Positions 39,224-46,927 of a DNA stretch of 46,927 nt are shown here, one piece after another (position 1 is the stretch's first letter; every line of letters begins with the position of its first letter). Both the position numbers and the translations under genes were made by a program. The notes beneath the pieces are model-generated. The model was not told where the DNA came from. It did no database searches and saw nothing but the letters and a program-made list of their open reading frames with translations. The stretch comes from Elusimicrobiaceae bacterium (GTDB lineage: Bacteria; Elusimicrobiota; Elusimicrobia; Elusimicrobiales; Elusimicrobiaceae). The stretch covers positions 1 to 46,927 of the forward strand of contig JAGCMD010000071.1 of NCBI GenBank assembly GCA_017646765.1. The letters are read 5' to 3'.

Positions 39224-40858
39224 TTATACCCGCACCTCGCCCATTTTCTTTAGTACCTTCATACCAATACCAATCCACGTAATACAGAACAAGAACACAA
39301 AAATTCCTACCGGGCTTGTATAAAAGGAAATCATTTGGGACGGGTTGAAAATAAACATAACCAGCATCATGACAAACGGCATGATACTTACCACAATAGA
39401 TTGTATCTTTTGTTGCGCCGTCATAGCCTGTAATTTTTCTTCCAACTTGCTTTCTTCGCGGATGTTTTCTACCAAGCGCGCGAAAATAACCGTTAAGTTA
39501 CCACCGACTTGCCGCTGAATAATAATCGCTTTAACTATGTATGACAACATACGGCTGTCCACGCGCTCGGTCAAGCCGTCCAACGCTTTTTCAAAGGGGG
39601 TACCTAACTGATAGTTTTTAACCACCAACCCAAATTCATCCGCAATAGGCGGAAGCATATCTTTAGAAACCATTTCAAACACCTGCACAATATCCATACC
39701 GGAACGCAATGAGTTGGAAAGCAAAATCAGCGAGTCCATCAGCTGGTTGTTAATTCGGCGGCCGCGGCTTTTTTTAAGCATATCCAACACCGCCATGGGC
39801 ATACGAATACTAATAACCCCCCCGGCAAAAACAACGAGTAAGAATATAAATACGCCCAAGAATCCTCCCGTCATAGCCCCCAGTGCCAGTCCCCCCAGCG
39901 CAAACACGCCGATGGTACCAAAAACAATGTATTTGATATCTATGGTTACAAACTGACGGTTAAAATCTTCGGCCCAGGCCGAACTTTTTTGCTTATATTC
40001 TTCCAAAAACCGTATAATGCCTTCCCGTTTGCTTTCCAACAGCAAAAATACTGCCAGCCCGGCAAGTGCGGCCCCTAACGAAATCATAAATGTGCTGGTA
40101 GCCCGATCGGCCCGGGTCGTACGAAAAGTCTTCGGGTCCGGTACTGTCCCGGGGATAGGGGTTGCCATAAATTGAGAAAACAGATGATTGGCCAACACGA
40201 CTACCGCCATAACAGATTTGCGATATTTATCTTCCCGCTGGGATATAGGACTGGAAAAAGACTCAATGGTGCTTAAAAATTCGCTGTTAATAAGTTCTAA
40301 GGTAGACAACATAGAACGCGCACGTCCGTCCATACTATCCTTCATAATGAGCATTTGTTTACCGCGCAGCAAATCTTTATTTAGGCGGTCAATAGTAGCC
40401 ACCAAGTTATTGCGGTTTCCCACATATCCGCGGGAAAGTTGGTCCAGCACTATCGGAATCTTTGGATCTAGCGATTTGTAAGCACGGTCCAAAAACAGGT
40501 AAACATTGGAAAATGCCTGACGCCACAAATCCACCTCACTATAAGTACCTTCATTAGGCACATAAACTACTTTATTGGTATTCATGCGGGCAAGTTCTTC
40601 GGGAAACCACTCCGGCATAGACACATCACGCGGTTTTTGCCCGTCGCGGGAACACTCTTTGGGAAGCTGGTATTTTTTCTTATCGTTTTCTACGCGCACA
40701 TCAAACATTTCTGCCAAGATAAGCATCTTCTGCATAGAACAATAAATTTTGGTACGGTCCTTTTCAGAAAGACCGCGCGCGTGGCCCTGCGGGATCCAGC
40801 CCAACAGCAGTATCCCGACCAACACAAGTATCCCAAAACCGCGCTTATTTCTTATCAT
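39224..40858 (-). CDS. tadB: TadB-type platform protein with added N-terminal domain
   Basis: A 544-residue protein, about 240 residues longer than usual TadB. The added part begins with a signal-like segment (about 8-27) and a region (28-250) of mixed helices with Cys40 and Cys69, probably extracytoplasmic. The TadB part has membrane segments at about 255-275 and 310-350, the GspF domain (about 370-475: NQLMDSLILLSNSLRSGMDI, then YQLGTPFEKALDGL, then QVGGNLTVIFARLVENIREE), and two more membrane segments (484-505, 514-537). The platform function is as for TadC. It lies between the ATPase and TadC as in many tad operons. Confidence 0.88.
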   Translation of the reverse strand: MIRNKRGFGILVLVGILLLGWIPQGHARGLSEKDRTKIYCSMQKMLILAEMFDVRVENDKKKYQLPKECSRDGQKPRDVSMPEWFPEELARMNTNKVVYVPNEGTYSEVDLWRQAFSNVYLFLDRAYKSLDPKIPIVLDQLSRGYVGNRNNLVATIDRLNKDLLRGKQMLIMKDSMDGRARSMLSTLELINSEFLSTIESFSSPISQREDKYRKSVMAVVVLANHLFSQFMATPIPGTVPDPKTFRTTRADRATSTFMISLGAALAGLAVFLLLESKREGIIRFLEEYKQKSSAWAEDFNRQFVTIDIKYIVFGTIGVFALGGLALGAMTGGFLGVFIFLLVVFAGGVISIRMPMAVLDMLKKSRGRRINNQLMDSLILLSNSLRSGMDIVQVFEMVSKDMLPPIADEFGLVVKNYQLGTPFEKALDGLTERVDSRMLSYIVKAIIIQRQVGGNLTVIFARLVENIREESKLEEKLQAMTAQQKIQSIVVSIMPFVMMLVMFIFNPSQMISFYTSPVGIFVFLFCITWIGIGMKVLKKMGEVRV

Positions 40859-40864
40859 AAAGTT

Positions 40865-43204
40865 TTATGCTTTTGCTCCCTGCGGCGGTGCCGGCGGATT
40901 GGAAGGGGGCGTAGGCGGATTGTTTACCGTTGCTTTTGCCTTTACCAATTCTTGCACCGCATTTAAATCCGGATCTCCGTTTTCATCAAGCGGAACGGCC
41001 CCTTTGGTGAATACTTCTTCGGGCACCGGTTGTCCTTTAGCCGCAAATTCGTCATAGAAAGACGGAATGTTTCCGGTCGGCGCAAACATACCCTGCACTT
41101 TCCCGTTTTCATCTACCCCGGTCTGCACATAACGGAACAAATCGGTAGATTGAATTTGTCCGTCTTTCTGGCCGTGCATTTCGGTGATATAGGTTACTTT
41201 ACGGGAACCGTCCGAAAAACGAGAGAGCTGTACAATCATGTTTACAGCCGAGGAAATCATTTCGCGAATAGCGAAAATCGGCAAATCCGCGCCCGTCTGC
41301 ATACACATAGCCTCCAAACGGGATAATCCGTCGCGCGGGGTGTTGGCGTGAATAGTTGTTAGTGACCCTTCGTGACCGGTATTCATGGCCTGTAACATGT
41401 CCAACGCTTCGCCGCCGCGGCACTCCCCTACCACAATGCGGTCCGGACGCATACGCAAGCAGTTTTTTACTAAATCTTGAATCGTAATAGCACCCTTTCC
41501 TTCCACGTTTGGCGGACGGCTTTCCAGCGACACCCAGTGCGGCTGCTGCAGGCGGAGCTCCGCGGTATCTTCTACGGTAATAATACGTTCGTTATTGGAA
41601 ATATAGCCGGAAATAGCGTTTAAGAAAGTAGTTTTACCGGTACCGGTACCGCCGCAGACAATAATGTTTTTGCGGATGCGGACGCATTTTTCAATAAAAC
41701 CCATACACTCGCGGCTGATTGTACCGAAGCGGTAGTAATCTTCCGGTCCGAACGGTTTGGATGAGAAACGGCGGATAGTAAGCGTCGGTCCCGAAACAGC
41801 GAGCGGCGCGATAATGGCGTTGACACGGGAACCGTCTTTTAAACGCGCGTCCACCAGCGGCACGGATTCGTCAATACGGCGGCCCAGCGGCGCCACGATA
41901 CGTTTAATAACCTGCACCACCTGCTCGTTATTTCTAAATTTATATTTGGTTAAGGTCAACTTACCTTTTTGCTCAATAAAAATCTTATCAAAGGCGTTGA
42001 CCATAATTTCGGTAACGGCCGGGTCGCGCATTAAGACTTCCAGCGGCCCCAACCCTAAAATTTCGTCTAACAATTCGGACGAAAACCGGGTGCGCTGCTC
42101 GCGCGAGAATTGCAAATTGGGTTGCTTTTGCAGGATATCGTCCACAATGGCCGCCACACGCTTGCGGGTCTGCTCGCTAGCCGAGCTTTCATCACTGATA
42201 GCAATGTGCTCAATTTCCAACGTACGAACGACTTCTTTGTGAATTTTTTGTTTCAAATCATCCCAGAACGACAGTTGGGCATCCTCTTCTGCCTCTTCCG
42301 GGTTACCAATGTGATCTACCCCCGCCGAGCCGCCTTTGCCATCGTTAAACAGCACCGGGGACCAAATTTCTTGCGCGGCTTGGGTAAATTCCTCATCAGA
42401 AACCGACACTGCCCAGTCTTTCGGGGCCGGGTCCAAATCGCGTATTTTGGCTAACACAAGCCGCAACCCTTTTACCCATTCAGACTGCGGATTGGCCATA
42501 ATCTCTACTTCGCGGCGGTTAGAGGAGGCCATTACATCGGCGTCCCAAGGCAAAAACACGTCCACTTCGCGCCCTAACTGCGAATAGAATTTTTCCATTT
42601 CTTCATAGGGAATAGAGCCGGGCATATCATATCCGTTGCAGATAGCGCTGACACGCTCTATGGGATAATGCTGCTCTTTATAATCGTTAAAAAGTTGCAC
42701 GGTGGCATTGACGTGGGTACGGGTAGCGTTAGATACCCAAAATATCTTATCGGCGATATCAAACGCGAAAGCCTGCATAGGGAAGCTGGAATCTACATCT
42801 AAAAATATGTCAAAAGTTTGAGATAACCGGGATAAAATCGGAATTAAAATTTTGGGGCTGATAGCCGATACTTGCGCACGCGTATTTCCCAAAGGCAATA
42901 ACCCTACCCCCCATTGGGACATAGAGATTTTACCGCGCAAGAGCCCGCCCACCACCGCAATGGAAGTGTTCCCCAATACTTTAAGCAAATCAGATACGCT
43001 AACTGGTTTTTGAATGTCCAAATAAAAATTATGCTCTTGGCGGGCTAAAGGATCTAACGGCACAATAAGCACCGGCCGTTTTTGAATACCGGCCCAGCCA
43101 AGCGCCAAATTGAGCGCCAAGGTCGTTTTTCCGGCGCCTTCCTTCGGCCCGGCGAAAGCTATTATTTTTGCATCTGCCTGTGGATTTTTTTTCTCTGCTG
43201 CCAT
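40865..43204 (-). CDS. tadA: TadZ/CpaE-TadA/CpaF fusion ATPase
   Basis: A 779-residue cytoplasmic protein made of two parts that are usually separate. Residues about 12-255 are a MinD/ParA-like domain with a P-loop AGPKEGAGKTTLALNLA (about 18-34), resembling TadZ/CpaE, which positions the machine at a pole. The second part (about 310-700) is the secretion ATPase TadA/CpaF, with Walker A GGTGTGKTT (518-526), an acidic box ITVEDTAEL, Walker B in RPDRIVVGECRGGEA (587-600) and the His box GHEGSLTTIHAN (610-621). A Pro-rich tail (760-779) ends the chain. It powers pilin extrusion. The genes before (secretin) and after (tadB) support the role. Confidence 0.92.
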   Translation of the reverse strand: MAAEKKNPQADAKIIAFAGPKEGAGKTTLALNLALGWAGIQKRPVLIVPLDPLARQEHNFYLDIQKPVSVSDLLKVLGNTSIAVVGGLLRGKISMSQWGVGLLPLGNTRAQVSAISPKILIPILSRLSQTFDIFLDVDSSFPMQAFAFDIADKIFWVSNATRTHVNATVQLFNDYKEQHYPIERVSAICNGYDMPGSIPYEEMEKFYSQLGREVDVFLPWDADVMASSNRREVEIMANPQSEWVKGLRLVLAKIRDLDPAPKDWAVSVSDEEFTQAAQEIWSPVLFNDGKGGSAGVDHIGNPEEAEEDAQLSFWDDLKQKIHKEVVRTLEIEHIAISDESSASEQTRKRVAAIVDDILQKQPNLQFSREQRTRFSSELLDEILGLGPLEVLMRDPAVTEIMVNAFDKIFIEQKGKLTLTKYKFRNNEQVVQVIKRIVAPLGRRIDESVPLVDARLKDGSRVNAIIAPLAVSGPTLTIRRFSSKPFGPEDYYRFGTISRECMGFIEKCVRIRKNIIVCGGTGTGKTTFLNAISGYISNNERIITVEDTAELRLQQPHWVSLESRPPNVEGKGAITIQDLVKNCLRMRPDRIVVGECRGGEALDMLQAMNTGHEGSLTTIHANTPRDGLSRLEAMCMQTGADLPIFAIREMISSAVNMIVQLSRFSDGSRKVTYITEMHGQKDGQIQSTDLFRYVQTGVDENGKVQGMFAPTGNIPSFYDEFAAKGQPVPEEVFTKGAVPLDENGDPDLNAVQELVKAKATVNNPPTPPSNPPAPPQGAKA

Positions 43205-43209
43205 ACAAC

Positions 43210-43953
43210 CTACTCTACAATTTCAACGGTAATAAACAGGAAGAGCGAACGTTGTTCTTCCGTTACGTCCTTTGTTTTAAAAAGCAATCCGATAAGCGGC
43301 AAGCGTCCTAAAAACGGCACACGGTCTTCGGAAACGTTGCGGGAGCTGCTTTTAAGCCCGCCGATAACTAATGTCTCGCCGCTGTTGAGTTCCACGTGCG
43401 TTTCCACGGCGCGGTTGGTAAATGAAGGGGCCGTAGCCGTACCAATTACCACCGTACGCGAATAGTCCACCGTAGATACCTCTAGCTGTACCTGTAAATC
43501 AATAAGATTATTGCGCTCGGGGATGATGGTAGGAAGCACGTTAAGCAAAATACCGTAATCTTCCATTTGCGAACCTACCCCTTGGTTATTGACCACCGGT
43601 ATCGGCACTTTACCACCGACAGAAATTTTAGCGCTGTTACCCGAGGAAGTAACAATCTTCGGGTTGGAAAGCACCTGGGCGCGCCCTTCGGTCTCCATTA
43701 AACGAAGACGCGTGGTCACCGCGGTTTTACGTTGGAATTCACCCAAAGACAAAATCCCCGGGATTTCCGCCTCCTCAAAATCAAACAACTGGTTCCAAGC
43801 AAAACCTTTAACACTTTGCATGGTACCGCCAATTTCCACTACATCGGCACTGACAGCTACCAGACTTGTCTTTTTGGCGTGTGCCGGCAGAAAACCCAAC
43901 ACACCCGCAAGTAAAACTGCCAGAGATATTTTAGTAACAAACTTTGTATTCAT
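43210..43953 (-). CDS. Short secretin (CpaC/RcpA-type C-terminal domain)
   Basis: A 247-residue outer-membrane protein with a signal peptide (about 1-26). The secretin domain is complete enough to recognise: RAQVLSNPKIVTSSGNSAKISVGGKVPIPV, then YGILLNVLPTIIPE, then GETLVIGGLKSSSR and the end VPFLGRLPLIGLLFKTKDV. It lacks the N0/N1 and BON-type periplasmic domains that make other CpaC/RcpA proteins about 450-500 residues, leaving only about 55 residues before the secretin domain. It would form the outer-membrane gate; contact with the inner-membrane machine must use another protein. 16 bases after CpaB. Confidence 0.87.
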   Translation of the reverse strand: MNTKFVTKISLAVLLAGVLGFLPAHAKKTSLVAVSADVVEIGGTMQSVKGFAWNQLFDFEEAEIPGILSLGEFQRKTAVTTRLRLMETEGRAQVLSNPKIVTSSGNSAKISVGGKVPIPVVNNQGVGSQMEDYGILLNVLPTIIPERNNLIDLQVQLEVSTVDYSRTVVIGTATAPSFTNRAVETHVELNSGETLVIGGLKSSSRNVSEDRVPFLGRLPLIGLLFKTKDVTEEQRSLFLFITVEIVE

Positions 43954-43969
43954 AATTTATCCTATGCAA

Positions 43970-44722
43970 CTAGTTAAATAATTTTTCAAAGGTGGCAATT
44001 TCCATTAAGTAATTGTTCACGTCGCCGTGAGAGCGCAAAATAACCGAAATTTCCCCTTCCGCTTGCGCCAACGCTAAATATTGCGCATCCCGCGGGGATA
44101 ACGAAAGGGCTAACGTAGAGTTATCCGAATAGGCCGCGGCGTCACTATCTTTTTCCTTCATGGCGCTGGCGGCACGGGCATCCAATCCCTGGCCCAAATC
44201 TGTACCAACCCCCAACACCTTTACATTTTGTAAAAGCGTAACCGCTACTTTTTGGTGCGAACCGTTTTTCATAGTTGCTTCAAAAGTTAAAAGGATATCC
44301 ACGTTGTCATCCGGCTTAATCATACTGGCCGTTGATATGGGCACGCTAATCATATAACCGCGCATCTGCACCGGAATTTTGCTAGATAACCCGGCGTCCG
44401 GAGAAAGCGACGTAACCGCATATTTGGAAATTTGGTTGCCTTTAGGAATTTGGATACGCGCGATGGCGTTTTCAATAGCTTTAAAATCGGCATCTGTTGT
44501 GTACGTAAACGCATCTTTTTGTAAGAAAGCGGCCGGTATCTGTATCGGGCGGATAAAATCGCGTTTAATTACTTCACGCTCTTTAATGTCACGCAGCGTC
44601 ACAAATACAGATTTGAGATTTTTAGAAGCATTGAGTTTCTTCTCAGCGTTGCTAACAATCATGGCATACACAATAGCTGCTAACACGGCAACTACCATCG
44701 GTAAAAAAATTCCTTTCTTCAT
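43970..44722 (-). CDS. cpaB: CpaB/RcpC-type Flp pilus assembly protein
   Basis: A 250-residue protein with an N-terminal membrane anchor (about 7-24) and an SAF domain (about 40-105: VFVTLRDIKEREVIKRDFIR, IQIPKGNQISKYAV) followed by the CpaB core (RGYMISVPISTASMIKPDDNVDILLTF and STLALSLSPRDAQYLALAQAEG). CpaB proteins are periplasmic partners of the secretin. A GGAG ribosome site is present, and the gene follows the TadE-like gene by 37 bases. Confidence 0.9.
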   Translation of the reverse strand: MKKGIFLPMVVAVLAAIVYAMIVSNAEKKLNASKNLKSVFVTLRDIKEREVIKRDFIRPIQIPAAFLQKDAFTYTTDADFKAIENAIARIQIPKGNQISKYAVTSLSPDAGLSSKIPVQMRGYMISVPISTASMIKPDDNVDILLTFEATMKNGSHQKVAVTLLQNVKVLGVGTDLGQGLDARAASAMKEKDSDAAAYSDNSTLALSLSPRDAQYLALAQAEGEISVILRSHGDVNNYLMEIATFEKLFN

Positions 44723-44759
44723 TTTTTCTCCTTAAACAACGTAAATTATACTTTCAAAT

Positions 44760-45251
44760 CTATTTTTTTTCTTCCACACTGGCATACGCTTTTTCTATCG
44801 GCATACGCGTTACAATCTTCAGGCGCCTAATGCCTTCTCGGCGCGGCTCACTGGCCAGTATAAAACTTGTCCCCGGAAAAATCAAATGCACGGGGTAATT
44901 AACTGTTACAATCACATCTTCGTGGCGGTGTTTCTTATACATTGGTTCCACGCCGGTGTTCTCCACCTTTACGCCAACCGTTATACCGCCCGCTTTTGTG
45001 CCAAATACTTTTTGCTTGGCCTGGTTAATCTTTTGTTGAATAACCGATCTGTCCGGCGGTCCGCTGGGCTTTTTAACCGCTACCAGCGAGCCGATACGCG
45101 CAAATTCGTAAGAAGCATGGGTGGCTATCAGCGTGTGATAAGCGATATTGCCGTATTCAAGCACAAAGAAAATCAACAACATAAATACGGGCAAAATCAG
45201 CATCAGCTCGGCAGTAACCTGCCCCCCACGCTTCCTACGAAATTGACGCAT
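44760..45251 (-). CDS. TadE-like pseudopilin, copy 1
   Basis: A 163-residue protein with the TadE N-terminal pattern RGGQVTAELMLILPVFMLLI (about 9-28): a Gly cleavage site, Glu at +5, and a hydrophobic helix continuing to about residue 35. The region after (YHTLIATHASYEFARIGS) is the alpha helix typical of the family. The outer part has no cysteine. It is processed like the Flp pilins. It follows the second Flp pilin by 3 bases. Confidence 0.82.
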   Translation of the reverse strand: MRQFRRKRGGQVTAELMLILPVFMLLIFFVLEYGNIAYHTLIATHASYEFARIGSLVAVKKPSGPPDRSVIQQKINQAKQKVFGTKAGGITVGVKVENTGVEPMYKKHRHEDVIVTVNYPVHLIFPGTSFILASEPRREGIRRLKIVTRMPIEKAYASVEEKK

Positions 45252-45254
45252 AAA

Positions 45255-45476
45255 TTACATTTCGCTCATGCTACCGGTGATTTTGGCCTTTACTTGGTCA
45301 AACAAATCCGGCATGAACTTTTTAATGAGTACGCCCGCCAGTCCGGCCACACCCACTACGACTACGAGCATGAGCACGTATTCAATTGTGTTCTGCCCTT
45401 CTTTTTTCTTTAAGCATTCAAACGCTTTGGCTTGGATGCGGTTCATTTTGTTTTGCAACGCGACGATTGCCTTCAT
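45255..45476 (-). CDS. Flp-type pilin, second copy
   Basis: A 73-residue protein with prepilin signature KKKEGQNTIEYVLMLVVV (about 22-39), cleaved after Gly26 with Glu31-Tyr32 at +5/+6, then one hydrophobic helix and a short polar end. The leader before cleavage is long for a Flp pilin (26 residues). ATG 45476 is preferred over an ATG 39 bases earlier because AGGAGG sits about 6 bases before it. Confidence 0.85.
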   Translation of the reverse strand: MKAIVALQNKMNRIQAKAFECLKKKEGQNTIEYVLMLVVVVGVAGLAGVLIKKFMPDLFDQVKAKITGSMSEM

Positions 45477-45501
45477 AGTCCGTCCTCCTAATTTAATAAA
45501 A

Positions 45502-45684
45502 CTACTTTCCTGCATTATAGTCCTTCAAAATAATTTGCGCACCTTGCTCAAACTGCTGGGGTACCAAGTGCGAATACAACACGTAAAAAGAAACTAACGC
45601 TGAAAACAACCCCGCCGCTACTATAATATATTCCACAGCGGTTTGTCCTTTTTTATTAAGCCACCCCTTTGCTTTTTTCAACAT
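45502..45684 (-). CDS. Flp-type pilin, first copy
   Basis: A 60-residue protein with the signature NKKGQTAVEYIIVAAGLF (about 10-27), cleavage after Gly13 and Glu18-Tyr19, then a hydrophobic helix (to about 35) and an outer end (QQFEQGAQIILKDYNAGK). Size and form are those of a major Flp pilin. It starts 2 bases after the PorV-like stop and lies at the head of the assembly genes. Confidence 0.88.
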   Translation of the reverse strand: MLKKAKGWLNKKGQTAVEYIIVAAGLFSALVSFYVLYSHLVPQQFEQGAQIILKDYNAGK

Positions 45685-45686
45685 AC

Positions 45687-46670
45687 CTAAAATTGTACCG
45701 ACAACGCCAACTGCTGCGACGTGCCAAGTGCACCAAACGGCGTAACCGAGTAATCAATAGAGGCTCCGTAGCCAAACAGTTCCGAGCTATAAATACCGAA
45801 TCCGAAAGACACGCGGGAGGTTTCTTGCAAACCTACTTTTTTTACCCAAGAATCTTCCGTGTTAATACCGGTATTTTCGCGGGTATAATATCCCACGCGC
45901 AAATCAAACCGGGCCACTTGAAGCAAATCTTCCGGCACGTGCACCGCTAAACCAAAGCCGTAGCGCACATTATCATCTTTATATTTCATATACTCGCCGG
46001 AAAAGGTAAAATAGCGCGTATCCAAATCAGCTCCTAAGCGAAGCCCGTTAGGCATTTCTTCTTTATCGCCGATATTGACCATGGCACCGCCTAAGCCCAA
46101 CCAATTAAAGATACGCAGTTTAGCGCCCACATCAAACCCGACGTTATCGTAATGGTTATAGCCCGAGCCGTTATACAAACGTTCGGTGATATACTTGGCC
46201 GTACCGCCGATTTGTAATTTTTGGTTGATAAACCCGCGCGCGATAGAAACACCGCCCACAAAGTTTTGTACCGGCACACCGACTTCCGGCATTAAATGCC
46301 CCCACTCGTCGCGGAAGTCAAAGTTATCCATATCCATATAATTCAAAGACACACCGATAATCGTTTTTCCTAACGGTTGCAAGTAAGAAAGCGTGCGCGC
46401 CTTGTACCCCTGCAAATAGCTCATGTAAGAAAATCCGACCTCACGCGTAGAAGCACTGGCCGCTCCGGCGGGGTTCCAATACAATGCCTGGGGACCTTCG
46501 GCAATAGACACATATGCATTGCCCAACGCAGTGGCCGCCGGCGCACCTGCACCGATTTTCAAAAACGCACCTGCACTTGTACCGGCGTTTTCGTTAATGC
46601 TGGCAACCGCGTTTGCACCGCAGAAACCAACTGCTAAACAAGCTGCTAAAACTTTAATTTTGATATTCAT
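45687..46670 (-). CDS. PorV/UPF0164-like outer-membrane barrel
   Basis: A 327-residue protein with a signal peptide (about 1-24) followed by GTSAGAFLKIGAGAPAATA and LGNAYVSIAEGPQALYWNPA, the N-terminal hallmark of PorV/PorQ and UPF0164 barrels. About a dozen amphipathic strands follow, and the chain ends in LALSVQF, a terminal aromatic for the BAM complex. In Bacteroidetes PorV takes part in type IX secretion, but members in other phyla have no proven role. Here it heads the Tad operon, so it may be an outer-membrane partner of the short secretin. The ribosome site is AGGAA with ATG 46670. Confidence 0.8.
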   Translation of the reverse strand: MNIKIKVLAACLAVGFCGANAVASINENAGTSAGAFLKIGAGAPAATALGNAYVSIAEGPQALYWNPAGAASASTREVGFSYMSYLQGYKARTLSYLQPLGKTIIGVSLNYMDMDNFDFRDEWGHLMPEVGVPVQNFVGGVSIARGFINQKLQIGGTAKYITERLYNGSGYNHYDNVGFDVGAKLRIFNWLGLGGAMVNIGDKEEMPNGLRLGADLDTRYFTFSGEYMKYKDDNVRYGFGLAVHVPEDLLQVARFDLRVGYYTRENTGINTEDSWVKKVGLQETSRVSFGFGIYSSELFGYGASIDYSVTPFGALGTSQQLALSVQF

Positions 46671-46785
46671 AAATGTTCCTACTTACTACTCCTTATTTTA
46701 ATAGTACAAATTTTTGTCAGGTTTGAGCTGACTTATATTTACTGCCCGCTATATCTTGCCTTGCAACCTTGCCGGGTAACAGGCG

Positions 46786-46927
46786 TTACGGGATTAAAAT
46801 CTTGACGACTTTTTGGCAGTGCTCGCGGCCCATCTTCGCTTTAAAATCTACTAGCCCAAAGTATACACCGCGCGCAACCCGCTTGCCGTGTTGGTTCGTC
46901 CGGTCCCACCGGCATCTTAAGGCCGCA
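46786..46927 (-). CDS. C-terminal end of a protein with a FlgD-Ig/sorting-type domain (partial)
   Basis: Reading the minus strand from the window edge gives 46 in-frame residues and a TAA (46786-46788). The end reads WDRTNQHGKRVARGVYFGLV and then KVVKILIP, the pattern of the small beta-sandwich found at the C-terminus of FlgD-like and type IX secretion-type proteins (WDGxNxxGxxVxxGVYFxxL...KMxxV). The rest lies outside the window. It is upstream of the PorV-like gene on the same strand, 115 bases away, and could be co-transcribed. Confidence 0.6.
   Translation of the reverse strand, partial: AALRCRWDRTNQHGKRVARGVYFGLVDFKAKMGREHCQKVVKILIP

Noticed and set aside
28897-46670. Tad prepilin peptidase (TadV/CpaA)
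   Set aside because: I looked for a small multi-pass peptidase among the locus genes and gaps. None of the membrane proteins fits, so it must be encoded elsewhere.
46690-46785. Strong promoter in front of the PorV-like gene
   Set aside because: The region is AT-rich with TACTAT and TAAAAT, but no -35 hexamer falls 16-18 bases upstream; the operon may begin further up, outside the window.

Overview
The window looks like the chromosome of a host-associated member of the Elusimicrobiota (Elusimicrobium-like). The inference rests on a didermic gene set (LPS-core-type kinase, beta-barrel proteins, secretin), a short GFTLIELL prepilin followed by a 100-residue globular domain, a PorV-like barrel, and a large Tad-type pilus locus. 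It is inference from protein style, since no rRNA or other marker gene is present. Almost every gene lies on the minus strand; only three (6737-8341, 8345-9802, 11578-12546) are on the plus strand.

Left part (1-17 kb). A WaaP/Kdo-kinase-like gene and an Ala/Glu-rich secreted protein are followed by a tight minus-strand operon read from 6609 down to 1828: two tandem M24 aminopeptidases, elongation factor P, a small secreted protein, a DUF192 protein, a beta-barrel protein and a type IV prepilin. Divergent from it are a three-helix membrane protein and a PBP4-type DD-peptidase. Then come a MATE transporter, a cold-shock protein, a formiminotransferase-type protein, a secreted protein with an HELLH zinc site, RsmA/KsgA with a TPR lipidation-free secreted protein, and an ORF6N-domain gene bracketed by two copies of a dispersed repeat.

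Right part (17-46.9 kb). This is one long surface-apparatus region. Read in transcription order from 46670 downward it encodes a PorV-like barrel, two Flp-type pilins, a TadE-like pseudopilin, CpaB, a very short secretin, a fusion of TadZ/CpaE with the TadA/CpaF ATPase, TadB with an extra N-terminal region, TadC, a TPR protein, a HAMP-containing membrane sensor without a kinase, a small membrane protein and a DsbA-fold protein. After a strong terminator come a sensor kinase, a receiver-kinase hybrid and a LuxR-type response regulator, then a third Flp-like pilin (59 codons, TTG start), a TadG-like and a TadE-like protein. Two promoters with consensus boxes then drive five large, unrecognised, membrane-anchored proteins (28737 down to 17298), two of them cysteine-rich.

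The best candidate for an undescribed system is this five-gene cluster coupled to a divergent Tad machine and its own phosphorelay. My reading is that the Tad machine assembles Flp fibres or exports protein across the envelope, the three-gene phosphorelay controls expression, the DsbA-like protein serves cysteine-rich outer parts, and the five large proteins form an envelope-spanning accessory structure. The last point is inference. No prepilin peptidase gene is present, so processing must be supplied from elsewhere.

Two kinds of start signal recur: TTGACA/TATACT promoters with a leader and Shine-Dalgarno site, and promoters whose -10 box sits 6-8 bases before ATG with no Shine-Dalgarno, which predicts leaderless mRNAs. 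No tRNA, rRNA, CRISPR array, insertion sequence or gene-free stretch over 300 bases was seen.
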